This document shows positions 23,934 to 32,580 of a stretch of DNA of 64,000 nucleotides, piece after piece. Origin of the DNA: an uncultured Gemmatimonadota bacterium (lineage in GTDB: Bacteria; Gemmatimonadota; Gemmatimonadetes; Gemmatimonadales; Gemmatimonadaceae); the NCBI GenBank assembly GCA_902826615.1, contig CADEFN010000003.1, positions 1 to 64,000 on the forward strand. The letters are read 5' to 3'. Within the stretch, counting starts at the first letter, position 1, and each line of letters begins with the position of its first letter. The notes under the pieces are model-generated. The model made no database searches. It saw only the letters and a list, made by a program, of their open reading frames with translations, and was not told the origin of the DNA. Position numbers and translations under genes: made by a program.

Positions 23934-26675
23934 TCAGGAGGAGACAGGCGCCGACTGCAGCGTACGCGCCACCTCTTCCTTCTTGTAGCACTCGATGATG
24001 TCGCCGACCTTGAGGTCGTTGAAATTGTCGATGCCGATACCGCAGTCGTAGCCTTCCTTGACTTCCTTCACGTCGTCCTTGAATCGCCGCAGCGATCCGA
24101 TGGTCCCCTCGAAGATCTCGGTGCCATCGCGAACGAGGCGAACACGACCAGCGCGGTTGATGAGTCCACTCCGCACGTGACATCCGGCAATGGTGCCGAT
24201 ACGTGACACCTTGAAGGTCTCGCGCACCTCCGCCTCGCCGAGGATGATCTCGCGCTCCTCGGGACGCAGCAGGCCTTCGAGCGCGGCGCGGACGTGGGCC
24301 ACGGCCTCGTAGATGATGCGGAAGAGCTTGATCTCCACACCTTCACGTTCGGCCGCTGCACGTGCGTTGTTGTCCGGACGCACGTGGAACCCGATGATGA
24401 CCGCGCCCGAGGCGCGTGCCAGCAGAATGTCGCCTTCCGTGATGGCACCGACGCCGCGATGCACCACTTCCACCGACACTTCCGCGTTGGAGAGCTGCTG
24501 AAGGGCGTCGGCGAGTGCTTCCGCCGGGCCGCCCTGGTCGGCCTTGATGACCAGCCGGAGATTTTTCTTCTGCCCAGCCGCGGCCTGCGACATGAAGTCT
24601 TCGAGCGTGACCGCAGACTTGGACGTGCGGCGGCTCTTGGCTTCGCGGTCGAGCCGTTCGCGGCGCTGGGCGATTTCACGTGCCTGGGTGGCGTCATCGA
24701 CCACGAGGAACTGGTCGCCCGCCATGGGCACGCCGGTGAGGCCGAGCACCTGAACCGGGATTGCCGGTCCAGCTGCCTTGACCGTCTTGCCGCGTTCGTC
24801 CAGCAAGGCCCGCACGCGACCGGAGAAGAGGCCGCAGATGAAGTTGTCGCCGACCTTGAGGGTACCACCCTGCACGAGGATGGTGGCAACAGGTCCCTTG
24901 CCGGCATCGAGCTGCGCTTCGATCACCGAGCCCGTGGCCGGTTTGTCGGGATTGGACTTGAGATCGAGAATTTCAGCCTGGAGCAGGATCTGATCGAGCA
25001 GCTCCGCGACGTTGGTCCCCTTCTTGGCCGAAATGGCCGTGGAGAGCACCGTACCACCAAACTGTTCGAGGACCACGCCGTGCTGCAGCAGGTCCTGCGA
25101 CACCCGCATGGGGTTGGCTTCGGGGAGGTCGACCTTGTTGATGGCCACGATCAGCGGCACGCCCGCGTTTTTCGCGTGCGACACGGCTTCGATCGTTTGT
25201 GGCATCACCGAGTCGTTGGCCGCGACCACCAGCACCACGATATCCGTGACCTGGGCGCCGCGTGCACGCATGGCGGTGAAGGCCTGGTGACCCGGCGTAT
25301 CGAGGAAGGTGATCAGCTTGCCGCTGGGAAGCGACACATGATATGCGCCGATGTGCTGCGTGATGCCACCGGCCTCACCCGCCACGACGTTGGCTTTCCG
25401 GATGTAGTCGAGCAGCGACGTCTTCCCATGGTCGACGTGACCCATGATGGTGACGACTGGCGGGCGCGACTTGAGGCTCGCCGGTTCGTCGGCCGGAGCC
25501 TGCGATCCGAGATCGGCCGCGTACTCCTCTTCCTTGACCGCCTGAAAGCCGAACTCGCTGGCGATCAGTTCGATCTGGTCGAAGTCGAGGCGCTGATTGA
25601 TGGTGACCATCAATCCGAGGTTCTTGAAGGCGAACCCCACGATCTGGGTGGGGGGCACCTTCAGGATCTCGGCGAGTTCAGCAACCGTGATGAACTCGTT
25701 GACGCGGACGGTTTTCTTTTCGCGTTCGGCTTCCTCGCGGCGCATGGCCTCCATGTCTGCCCGCCCATCTTCGGGGCGGCGTGGGCCGCGCTTGGCGGGA
25801 CCACGAATGGAGGACATGACGCGGGAGATGTTTGCCGACACCTCTTCCTGGTCGACCCGATCTCGCTTGCCCTTCTTCTTGTTGTTGCGTCCACCGGAAT
25901 CACCACCGGTCGAGGGGCGCCGGTCGTCGGAACGAGGGGGCACACCCACTCCGCCTGACGGCGTCGCCGAAGCGACGGGACGTGGCGGACCAAACGACGA
26001 GCCTCCAGCCGACGGACGCGGGCGCGGAGCACCTGGCACCACCGGACGAGGACGCGGACGCGCAGGCGCGCCGGGATTCTGGCTCGCCTGTGGCGGGCTG
26101 GGGGGCCGCTGCTGCGACGCTGGGGCGGACGACGAATACGCGGGCCGCGGTGGCAGCGACGGCGCGCGATTCACCTCGGGCGCGGGCTCTGCCGGCGGAG
26201 CTTCCTCGATGACCGGGGGCGCGACCACTTCTTCGACCACTTCTTCGACCACGGGTTCAGTCGGCGTCTCAACTGCGGCGACGACCACCTCGACTGCGGG
26301 CGCCTCGTGGACCGGCTCCTCCACCTCGGGTGCCTCGACCTCGAGAGGCACTTCGGCTTCGGTCGGAGGCAGGTCGGCGGCCTTGCGGCGTCGCACGGGA
26401 CCGCGCGGGGCGGCAGCCGCTTCGACCGGAGGCGCCGCTTCGGGCGCCGCAGTACCACGGCGACGTCGCGCGGCGGCTGCGGGCGCGGCCGCGGGCTTCT
26501 CCTGCCGCGCACGCTTTTCGCGCTCCCATCGGGCGCGAATGCGGGCGACCTGGTCGTCGGTGAGCGGGCTCAGGTGGCTACGCACGGGTAGGTCCATCTG
26601 CCGCAAGATCTGCATCAGATCTTCCGCCGAGATACCGAACTCGCCTGCCATGTCGTGTACGCGCAGCTTGCTCAA
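23934..26675 (-). CDS. infB: Translation initiation factor IF-2
   Basis: 913 aa. An IF2_N helical module spans residues 1-55. A Pro/Ala/Glu-rich linker (about 60-270) and a Gly/Asn/Lys-rich patch follow, then a second IF2_N domain around 320-375. The GTPase domain starts with GHVDHGKT (residues 412-419), followed by DTPGHQAF and NKVD. Delivers fMet-tRNA to the 30S subunit. The linker is unusually long and acidic (PEVEEPVHEAPAVEVVVAAV), but the factor is otherwise standard. Confidence 0.97.
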   Translation of the reverse strand: MSKLRVHDMAGEFGISAEDLMQILRQMDLPVRSHLSPLTDDQVARIRARWEREKRARQEKPAAAPAAAARRRRGTAAPEAAPPVEAAAAPRGPVRRRKAADLPPTEAEVPLEVEAPEVEEPVHEAPAVEVVVAAVETPTEPVVEEVVEEVVAPPVIEEAPPAEPAPEVNRAPSLPPRPAYSSSAPASQQRPPSPPQASQNPGAPARPRPRPVVPGAPRPRPSAGGSSFGPPRPVASATPSGGVGVPPRSDDRRPSTGGDSGGRNNKKKGKRDRVDQEEVSANISRVMSSIRGPAKRGPRRPEDGRADMEAMRREEAEREKKTVRVNEFITVAELAEILKVPPTQIVGFAFKNLGLMVTINQRLDFDQIELIASEFGFQAVKEEEYAADLGSQAPADEPASLKSRPPVVTIMGHVDHGKTSLLDYIRKANVVAGEAGGITQHIGAYHVSLPSGKLITFLDTPGHQAFTAMRARGAQVTDIVVLVVAANDSVMPQTIEAVSHAKNAGVPLIVAINKVDLPEANPMRVSQDLLQHGVVLEQFGGTVLSTAISAKKGTNVAELLDQILLQAEILDLKSNPDKPATGSVIEAQLDAGKGPVATILVQGGTLKVGDNFICGLFSGRVRALLDERGKTVKAAGPAIPVQVLGLTGVPMAGDQFLVVDDATQAREIAQRRERLDREAKSRRTSKSAVTLEDFMSQAAAGQKKNLRLVIKADQGGPAEALADALQQLSNAEVSVEVVHRGVGAITEGDILLARASGAVIIGFHVRPDNNARAAAEREGVEIKLFRIIYEAVAHVRAALEGLLRPEEREIILGEAEVRETFKVSRIGTIAGCHVRSGLINRAGRVRLVRDGTEIFEGTIGSLRRFKDDVKEVKEGYDCGIGIDNFNDLKVGDIIECYKKEEVARTLQSAPVSS

Positions 26676-26684
26676 ACGATCCTC

Positions 26685-27083
26685 CTAACGAGTCCGGCCG
26701 GACCCATGTTGCCTGCCAGTCACAGCCCCCGGATCCACTACCCGCCGGATCCCGGCTGCCAGCGATGCATCGGTGATCCCGATGGCCGCTGCGCTCTCTT
26801 TCCCCACCGCCGACCCTAACGAGGCCGCCCCCGGCCCCTCGATCACTCGCACCCGGCGCGCCCGCAACAGTGGCAACACCTTCTCCCGGCTGTTATGCGA
26901 GGCATCGGGTGCCACAAGCGCCAGCTTCAGTTTCCCACGTCGTGCCGCATCCTTTACCCGCTCCACCCCGACGACCACGTTCCGTGCCCTCGCTCCCAGC
27001 CCGACGAGACCGAGCACCTTGCGCTCGGTCGCCGCGTCCATCGGCGCTGGTTCCGGCTCAGCCTTCTCCTGCCTCGGATCCAC
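26685..27083 (-). CDS. L7Ae/YlxQ-like RNA-binding protein
   Basis: 132 aa from a GTG at 27083 that has GGAGG upstream; a start at ATG 27041 is also possible and would remove 14 charged residues. KVLGLVGLGARARNVVVGVERV and KLALVAPDASHNSREKVLPLLRARRV match the L7Ae/YlxQ pattern of K-turn-binding proteins commonly encoded between nusA and infB. Overlaps the nusA stop by 26 nt. Its stop codon (TAG) is embedded in CGTTAGGAGG, which doubles as the infB Shine-Dalgarno sequence. Confidence 0.85.
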   Translation of the reverse strand: MDPRQEKAEPEPAPMDAATERKVLGLVGLGARARNVVVGVERVKDAARRGKLKLALVAPDASHNSREKVLPLLRARRVRVIEGPGAASLGSAVGKESAAAIGITDASLAAGIRRVVDPGAVTGRQHGSGRTR

Positions 27084-28374
27084 CGTCCTCCGTGGTCAGT
27101 TCGTTCAGCATGCTCATGATGCGATCCGCTTCTTCGGGCGCAATGCCGGGCAACTTGAGGAAATCCTCGCGTTCCAGGTCGATGATATCGTTGAAGGTGC
27201 GGTATCCGGCGTCCTCCAGCACTGCCACCGTCGCCGGTGCCAGCCCTTCAATCTCGGAGAGCTTGACGTCGGCAGCCAGTTCGGACTCGTCAGGCAGCGG
27301 GTTGAACACCGGCGCCTCGGCGCGCTCCATCCACTCGCGGCTGGAATAGAGATCGATCTTCCAGCCGGTGAGCTCCGAGGCCAGGCGCACATTCTGGCCA
27401 TTGCGGCCAATCGCCAGTGACAGCTGATCCTCGTCGACCACGGCCTGAATGGTTCGGTTCTCCGGGTCGGAGAAGACACGCGCCACACGCGCCGGGGCCA
27501 GTGCCAGCTTGGCAAAGCGCTCCGGATCGTTCGACCAGGGCACGATGTCGATACGCTCGCCACTCAGCTCGTTCACGACCGCCTGCACGCGAGCACCCTT
27601 GAGGCCCACGCAGGCACCCACCGGATCGATGGACTCATCCTTCGACCAGACGGCAATCTTGGTACGGCTCCCGACTTCACGCGCAGCCGCACGAATCTCG
27701 ACAATCCCCTGCTGGATTTCCGGGACTTCGAGCTTGAACAGCGCCTTCACGAAGAGTGGGTCGCCACGCGTCAGGATGAGGCGAGGCCCCTTGGGCGTCT
27801 CCTCGACACGCTTGAGCACCGCGCGCACAGGATCGCCATTGTGGAAGTGCTCGCGATGATTCTGCTCGCGGTACGGCATGATCGCTTCGGCCTCGCGGTA
27901 CTTCGCGAGCATCAGCACCAGTTTGCCGCGCTCCACCTGCTGGACCTCGCCACTGAGCAGTTCACCGACCCTGGTGGAGAACTCGTCGCGAATGCGCATG
28001 CGCTCACCTTCGCGCACGCGCTGAATGATGCGTTGCTTGGCCGCCTGCACCGCACTCCGCCCAAACTCGGCAAAGTCCACGGGGATTTCCATCACGTCAC
28101 CGATCTGGAACTCCGCGTCCTCGAACTGGGCCTCCTCGACGGAGACTTCGGCCCCCGCGTCGAGGACTTCGGCCACCACCGTCTTGAGGAGCACAATGCG
28201 AATGTCTCCCTTCACCTCGTCGACTTCGACTTCGGCTTTCACGTTCGGGCCGTGCTTCTTGGCGAGGGCGGCATGAATGCCGTCCTGCAGCAGCCCATGC
28301 AGCTCGGTACGATCGAGCTGCTTGAGATGCGACAATTCGCGAATCGCGGCGAGAATTTCTGCGGTTCCGGTCAT
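27058..28374 (-). CDS. nusA: Transcription termination/antitermination factor NusA
   Basis: 438 aa. An N-terminal domain that binds RNA polymerase is followed by S1 (residues about 130-200) and KH domains with DPVGACVGLKGARVQAVVNEL and IGRNGQNVRLASELTGW. A helix-hairpin-helix region lies at the C-terminus (EGLAPATVAVLEDAGYRTF; KLPGIAPEEADRI). It controls pausing and termination. Because the operon leader contains a terminator, NusA could regulate its own synthesis. Confidence 0.97.
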   Translation of the reverse strand: MTGTAEILAAIRELSHLKQLDRTELHGLLQDGIHAALAKKHGPNVKAEVEVDEVKGDIRIVLLKTVVAEVLDAGAEVSVEEAQFEDAEFQIGDVMEIPVDFAEFGRSAVQAAKQRIIQRVREGERMRIRDEFSTRVGELLSGEVQQVERGKLVLMLAKYREAEAIMPYREQNHREHFHNGDPVRAVLKRVEETPKGPRLILTRGDPLFVKALFKLEVPEIQQGIVEIRAAAREVGSRTKIAVWSKDESIDPVGACVGLKGARVQAVVNELSGERIDIVPWSNDPERFAKLALAPARVARVFSDPENRTIQAVVDEDQLSLAIGRNGQNVRLASELTGWKIDLYSSREWMERAEAPVFNPLPDESELAADVKLSEIEGLAPATVAVLEDAGYRTFNDIIDLEREDFLKLPGIAPEEADRIMSMLNELTTEDGGSEAGEG

Positions 28375-28384
28375 GCCTTGTTCC

Positions 28385-28849
28385 TCACGATTTCCAAACG
28401 AGTACCAGCCGCGCCTCCTTCACCTCCGAGAGAGGCACTCGGTGCTCGACGCCTTTCTGATCACGGACAACCCCAACCTCGAATCCGGGCTCACCCTCGA
28501 CGCCCAGAATTTCCACTTCCACTCTTCCACCCAATACCTGACTGAGGACGTTGGCCTTTCTGCCCACAAATCGTCGCCAGTCAGCCGCATGCCGCAGGGG
28601 CCGTTCTACCCCCGGCGACGAAACCTCCAGTACATATGCTTCACCCACGAGTCCCGACGCATCGAGCCGGGGCTCAATCGCGCGTGACGCGTGGGCGCAA
28701 TCGTCAATCGTCACTTTGGTGCCGTCCCTTCGATCGATGCGAACATCAAGCACCGGTCTGCGTCCCGACCCCCCACGGCGGAGCTCCACCAGGTCAAACC
28801 CAAGCGCGTCAAGTTCCTGTCTTACAAGATCTTCCAGCGCCTGCGTCAT
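28385..28849 (-). CDS. rimP: Ribosome maturation factor RimP
   Basis: 154 aa from ATG at 28849. Typical segments are ALGFDLVELRRGGSGRRPVLDVRID, EAYVLEVSSPGVERPL and FVGRKANV. It assists early 30S assembly. It is the first gene of the nusA-infB operon. A longer frame to 28939 would cross the leader terminator and is rejected. Confidence 0.95.
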   Translation of the reverse strand: MTQALEDLVRQELDALGFDLVELRRGGSGRRPVLDVRIDRRDGTKVTIDDCAHASRAIEPRLDASGLVGEAYVLEVSSPGVERPLRHAADWRRFVGRKANVLSQVLGGRVEVEILGVEGEPGFEVGVVRDQKGVEHRVPLSEVKEARLVLVWKS

Positions 28850-28873
28850 GTCCTTTGTTGCCCCCCTGAGAAC

Positions 28874-28905
28874 AAAAAAATGCGGGGGAGCCCTCCCCCA
28901 CATTT
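28874..28905 (-). terminator. Intrinsic terminator in the rimP-nusA leader
   Basis: GGGGGAG (28884-28890) and CTCCCCC (28893-28899) form the core stem, extended by AAATG/CATTT across one mismatch. On the minus strand it is followed by seven Ts (28874-28880). It lies downstream of a good promoter (28938-28966) and 25 nt upstream of the rimP ATG. It can therefore end the murA-pgeF transcript and also attenuate rimP-nusA-infB transcription. Confidence 0.85.
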
Positions 28906-28937
28906 CTCGCGCCCGGTGGCTTCCGAGCGTGAAAGGC

Positions 28938-28966
28938 AATGTAGACCGCCACTAGACCGAGGTCAA
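28938..28966 (-). promoter_or_regulatory. Promoter of the rimP-nusA-infB operon
   Basis: On the minus strand, TTGACC (28961-28966), a 17-nt spacer and TACATT (28938-28943). The -35 box overlaps the last codons of pgeF. The predicted start near 28931 gives a leader of about 80 nt that contains the terminator hairpin. Confidence 0.65.
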
Positions 28967-29685
28967 GGAACGGGGTCGTCCCCCGAATGGGCGACAATGA
29001 CCCCCATCTGGCGCCCGATGTCTCCCATCCGATGGGAGAAAAAGCGGTCGTTGTTGCACTTTGTGCACCATTCGCTGACCGTCACCTGGCCCACACCCGC
29101 GGCCACCGCGTCCTGGACAATCTGCCGCCGCAGGTCGACCGGCGTGGGGCGTTCGACAGTCGTCCCGGTGACCTGCAGATAGACATCGGGGCTCACCTCA
29201 TAACACTGGCCGCAAATGGCCGGGCCACAATGCACCCGCAGTTCGGCGGCGGAGAGCCCAGCCGCCACCAGGCGGGAGACCGCTCGCTGCACGATGCGCC
29301 CTGCCGTGCCCTTCCACCCCGAATGGAGCACCGCAGCGACCCCCGACGGATGTGCGACAAATACCGGGACGCAGTCAGCCAGAGAAACAGCCATTGCCGT
29401 GTGCCCGCGCAGCGCCAGGTGTCCGTCGTTGTCCGCGCCCCGGAGGATCCCGCGCCATGAGAGGTGGTGTTCCTCGATACCGACGCCATGCACCTGGTGG
29501 GCAAAGGCCAACCGGGGCGCACCAACGGTTTCGAGGAGGTCACGCCACCGGTCGTAGACCACCTGGGCTGGCTCCGGAGACTGGAGGGCAAAGCTCCCGG
29601 CCTGTCGCGTGGTCGTAAACGCCATGATCCCCAGCTCGCGAAAGCCGGGGACCCACTCCAGAAGTTCGTGACTGATGCCGCCCAC
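28963..29685 (-). CDS. pgeF: Multicopper-oxidase-fold (laccase-domain) purine nucleosidase/peptidoglycan editing factor, YfiH family
   Basis: 240 aa. Metal-site motifs are AFAHQVHG, DCVPVF, LHSGWKGTAGRI and GPAICGQCYEVS. Members (PgeF/YlmD/YfiH) have purine nucleosidase activity, and E. coli PgeF is reported to correct misincorporation in peptidoglycan. Its position 3 nt after murA, the first committed enzyme of peptidoglycan synthesis, supports a cell-wall role. Confidence 0.88.
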   Translation of the reverse strand: MGGISHELLEWVPGFRELGIMAFTTTRQAGSFALQSPEPAQVVYDRWRDLLETVGAPRLAFAHQVHGVGIEEHHLSWRGILRGADNDGHLALRGHTAMAVSLADCVPVFVAHPSGVAAVLHSGWKGTAGRIVQRAVSRLVAAGLSAAELRVHCGPAICGQCYEVSPDVYLQVTGTTVERPTPVDLRRQIVQDAVAAGVGQVTVSEWCTKCNNDRFFSHRMGDIGRQMGVIVAHSGDDPVP

Positions 29686-29688
29686 TAC

Positions 29689-30975
29689 CTAACGCGCCGG
29701 GACCCGTGTGATCCGCGCCCCGAGGGCGTTCAGCCGTTCATCGATCCGCTCGTACCCACGTTCGATCTGACCGGCATTGTTGATGGTGCTGGTCCCCTCA
29801 GCGCACATGGCGGCGAGCAGCATGGCCATGCCGGCGCGAATGTCGGGTGACTCCACCCGAGCAGCCCGCAACTGGCAGGGACCGGAGACAATCACACGAT
29901 GCGGATCGCACAGCACAATGCGCGCGCCCATCCCGATCAGTTTGTCCACAAAGAACATGCGCGATTCGAACATCTTCTCGAACATGAGAATCAGCCCGTC
30001 GCACTGCGTCGCCGTGACGATGGCAATCGACATGACGTCGGCGGGGAACGCCGGCCACGGCTGGTCTTCGAGCTTGGGAACATGCCCGCCGAGATCCTCG
30101 CGAATCTTGCGACTCTGCTCCCCGGGGACGATGAGATCGTCGCCCTCCACGTGACAGACGATGCCGAGGCGTTCAAAGCCCATGCGGACCGAACGCAGAT
30201 GTTCCACGCCCGCCCGCACGATGCGCAGCGTGGATTTGGTCACGGCCGCGAGCCCGATGAACGACCCCACTTCGATATGATCGGGACCGATACGATGCGT
30301 GGCAGAACCCAGCGGTCGCCCACCCGCAATGGTCATGGTATTGGTCCCGATACCGTCGATGCGCGCGCCTAACGCCACGAGAAAATTGGCGAGGTCCTGC
30401 ACATGGGGTTCGCTGGCCGCATTCCGAAGGACGGTGGTGCCTTCGGCAGCCACGGCGGCCATGAGGGCGTTTTCGGTAGCCGTGACGCTCGGTTCATCGA
30501 GAAAGACGTCGGCGCCCTTGAGTTTGGCCGCCCGGAACTCATAGCGATCCGTCGCCGACACGGTGGCGCCGAGTTGCTCAAGCGCCAGGAAGTGTGTGTC
30601 CACACGACGTCGCCCGATTACGTCACCCCCCGGTGGAGGAAGGATGGCGTGGCCGCGGCGTGCGAGCAGAGGTCCGGCGAGCAGGATGGACGCCCGGATC
30701 TTGGCGCAGATTTCCGGATCCAGTTCATCACTCGTCAGATTCTTCGCGCTGACTTCGAGTGTGTTGCCGCTCCATTCTGCCTCGGCACCAATGGTTCGCA
30801 GCAATTCGACCAGGGTCTCCGTGTCGCGGATCCGTGGCACATTGTGAAGGACGACGGGATGCTCGGTGAGGAGCGTGGCCGCGATGATGGGAAGGGCCGC
30901 GTTCTTGTTGCCCGCGGGTTCGATGGAGCCTGAGAGGCGGTGCCCGCCTTCCACGGTGTACTGGACTGATGCCAT
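29689..30975 (-). CDS. murA: UDP-N-acetylglucosamine 1-carboxyvinyltransferase (Asp at the active-site Cys position)
   Basis: 428 aa from ATG at 30975. Transfers enolpyruvate from PEP to UDP-GlcNAc. NKNAALPIIAATLL and the C-terminal RAGMAMLLAAM are standard. The active-site loop reads PPPGGDVIGRRRVD, where E. coli has PGGCTIGARPVD. The residue equivalent to Cys115 is therefore Asp118 (codon GAC, 30622-30624). A Cys-to-Asp change at this site keeps activity but prevents covalent inhibition by fosfomycin, as known in Mycobacterium and Chlamydia. Only this one murA is in the window. Confidence 0.96.
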   Translation of the reverse strand: MASVQYTVEGGHRLSGSIEPAGNKNAALPIIAATLLTEHPVVLHNVPRIRDTETLVELLRTIGAEAEWSGNTLEVSAKNLTSDELDPEICAKIRASILLAGPLLARRGHAILPPPGGDVIGRRRVDTHFLALEQLGATVSATDRYEFRAAKLKGADVFLDEPSVTATENALMAAVAAEGTTVLRNAASEPHVQDLANFLVALGARIDGIGTNTMTIAGGRPLGSATHRIGPDHIEVGSFIGLAAVTKSTLRIVRAGVEHLRSVRMGFERLGIVCHVEGDDLIVPGEQSRKIREDLGGHVPKLEDQPWPAFPADVMSIAIVTATQCDGLILMFEKMFESRMFFVDKLIGMGARIVLCDPHRVIVSGPCQLRAARVESPDIRAGMAMLLAAMCAEGTSTINNAGQIERGYERIDERLNALGARITRVPAR

Positions 30976-30996
30976 GCGACTGGTGAGAGTTGGCGA

Positions 30997-31026
30997 ATAA
31001 TGCCCGTAGGCCGGTAACGATCTCAA
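30997..31026 (-). promoter_or_regulatory. Probable murA promoter
   Basis: On the minus strand, TTGAGA (31021-31026), an 18-nt spacer and CATTAT (30997-31002), ending about 22 nt before the murA ATG. The spacer is one base longer than ideal and the -10 box is imperfect. Confidence 0.4.
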
Positions 31027-31080
31027 GCTGCTACATTACTTCCGTCCTATTGGCTCGACCTCTCCACTGCCAGAAACCAC

Positions 31081-31671
31081 GTGCTTCCCACCTTGTTTGC
31101 CGTACTCCAGGACCCTGCCGCCACCCGCGTGATCCTCGAACGCACGTGGCTCGATCAGTTTGCCCTTATCGGACAGAGCCTGGTGTCGATCCTGGTGCTC
31201 GTCCTCCTGGTCGCCGCCACCTTCACCATGCTCGCGCTGCGAAAGGCGCTGGACGAGCTCACGCGTCTGGTGCGCTCGACGTCGTCGGACATCACAGCGG
31301 CCGTGCACGACGCCAGAGAAGTCGCGGACGAACTGCGCCGTCTGAGCGGACGCGTGCGCGATACCGCTGACATCGTCGGCGCAGGAATACGGAAAGTCCG
31401 TGACCGTGGTGAGCGTCGCGATCGCGGTGACAGGCCTCCCCGGCCCGAACGCAGCGAACGCCCCGAACGTTCCGCTTCTGCCGCGCCCAGCGACACCGAC
31501 GAAGCGGAAGATTCGGACCCCCAGGGCGAGCGCGCCGAGCGTCCTGAACGTACCGAGCGCGAGCGCAGTGAACGGCGTCGGAGAAAGCGGCGCCGCGGCG
31601 GCGACCGGCCACGGCCCTCCGAGGGTGGCGCTCCGCCAGGTGCCGCCAATGGGGATACTCCCTCCGAGTAA
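31081..31671 (+). CDS. DUF948-like membrane protein with a highly charged tail
   Basis: 196 aa from a GTG. A transmembrane helix spans residues 28-52 (LIGQSLVSILVLVLLVAATF). A coiled-coil-like segment follows (residues 53-105, ALDELTRLVRSTSSDITAAVHDAREVAD in part), then a tail of about 85 residues rich in Arg, Glu, Pro and Asp (RPERSERPERS, ERRRRKRRRGG). The first part matches DUF948-type proteins; the function is unknown. The charged tail could bind nucleic acid or polymers, but that is a guess. The next gene starts 4 nt downstream. Confidence 0.7.
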   Translation: MLPTLFAVLQDPAATRVILERTWLDQFALIGQSLVSILVLVLLVAATFTMLALRKALDELTRLVRSTSSDITAAVHDAREVADELRRLSGRVRDTADIVGAGIRKVRDRGERRDRGDRPPRPERSERPERSASAAPSDTDEAEDSDPQGERAERPERTERERSERRRRKRRRGGDRPRPSEGGAPPGAANGDTPSE

Positions 31672-31675
31672 CCGG

Positions 31676-32578
31676 ATGTTCGGTGTGCTGGCCACCGCGT
31701 TTCTCCTGGTATGCCTGACACCGGGCGACGCACTGGCATGGACACCGGGGACCCACGTATACCTCGGAGAGGCGCTGCTGCGGTCGTTACACCTGCTGCC
31801 GGGCAACATCGCGGAGCTGCTGCACGCCTTTCCGTATGACTTTCTCTACGGTTCAATAGCGGCCGACACGAGCATTGCCAAGAAGTACGCGGCGGCCGGT
31901 CGGCACTGCCACTCATGGACCGTCGGGATGGAAATCCTCGATCGGGCCCGGGACGATTCGCTGCGCGCCTTTGGCCTGGGTTATCTCAGCCATCTCGCGG
32001 CCGACGTCATTGCGCACAACTACTTCGTGCCACGACAGCTGGCGGTGACGTCGAGTTCGAGCGCGTTGGGTCACAGCTACTGGGAAAACCGGTTCGAAAC
32101 GCACCTCGGCGAGGGCTCGGCGCGGCGGGCGCGCGAACTCATCGTGCTGGATCACTCCCGGAGTGACGCGCACCTCGATCGTATTCTCAGCCCGACAATC
32201 TTTTCGACGCCAACCAATCGCCGAATTTTTCGGGGCATGGTGCGCGTAACCGACTGGGAGTCGTGGCAGCGCATTTTCCAGCTCGCCAGTGAGCATTCGC
32301 GCTGGGATCTCCCGGATGCACAGGTGGGGAGTTACCTCGCGCGCTCGTTCGATTACGTGGTGGATCTGCTGTGCCGGATGGACGGCGCCGAACCGATGGC
32401 CTTTGACCCTGCCGGTGAATTGCGATTGCGTCTGGCCAAACGCGTGCGGCGAGAAACGCTGCGGGTCGGCGGTGAAGACGCGCTCCACGAGGCCGCTGAA
32501 CGTCAGTTCGGCATGCCCGACAGTGAGCTGGCCTACGCCCGAGCACTCACGCCTGAACTCTTTGGCGAACGCGGCTGA
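31676..32578 (+). CDS. Zinc-dependent phospholipase C-like secreted protein
   Basis: 300 aa. A signal peptide (residues 1-21, ending ALA) is followed by WTPGTHVYLGEALL. Spaced His/Asp residues include YGSIAADTS, HCHSW, YLSHLAADVIAHNYF and HSYWE. This arrangement matches the zinc-dependent phospholipase C/S1-P1-like fold, where Trp1, His and Asp residues hold three zinc ions. The mature N-terminal Trp after signal cleavage fits that family. The substrate is unknown. It ends 2 nt before the convergent gatB stop. Confidence 0.75.
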   Translation: MFGVLATAFLLVCLTPGDALAWTPGTHVYLGEALLRSLHLLPGNIAELLHAFPYDFLYGSIAADTSIAKKYAAAGRHCHSWTVGMEILDRARDDSLRAFGLGYLSHLAADVIAHNYFVPRQLAVTSSSSALGHSYWENRFETHLGEGSARRARELIVLDHSRSDAHLDRILSPTIFSTPTNRRIFRGMVRVTDWESWQRIFQLASEHSRWDLPDAQVGSYLARSFDYVVDLLCRMDGAEPMAFDPAGELRLRLAKRVRRETLRVGGEDALHEAAERQFGMPDSELAYARALTPELFGERG

Positions 32579-32580
32579 AG

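Noticed and set aside
24294-25958. 554-aa open frame on the plus strand
   Set aside because: Antisense to infB. No motif and no RBS; the frame is kept open by codon bias of IF-2.
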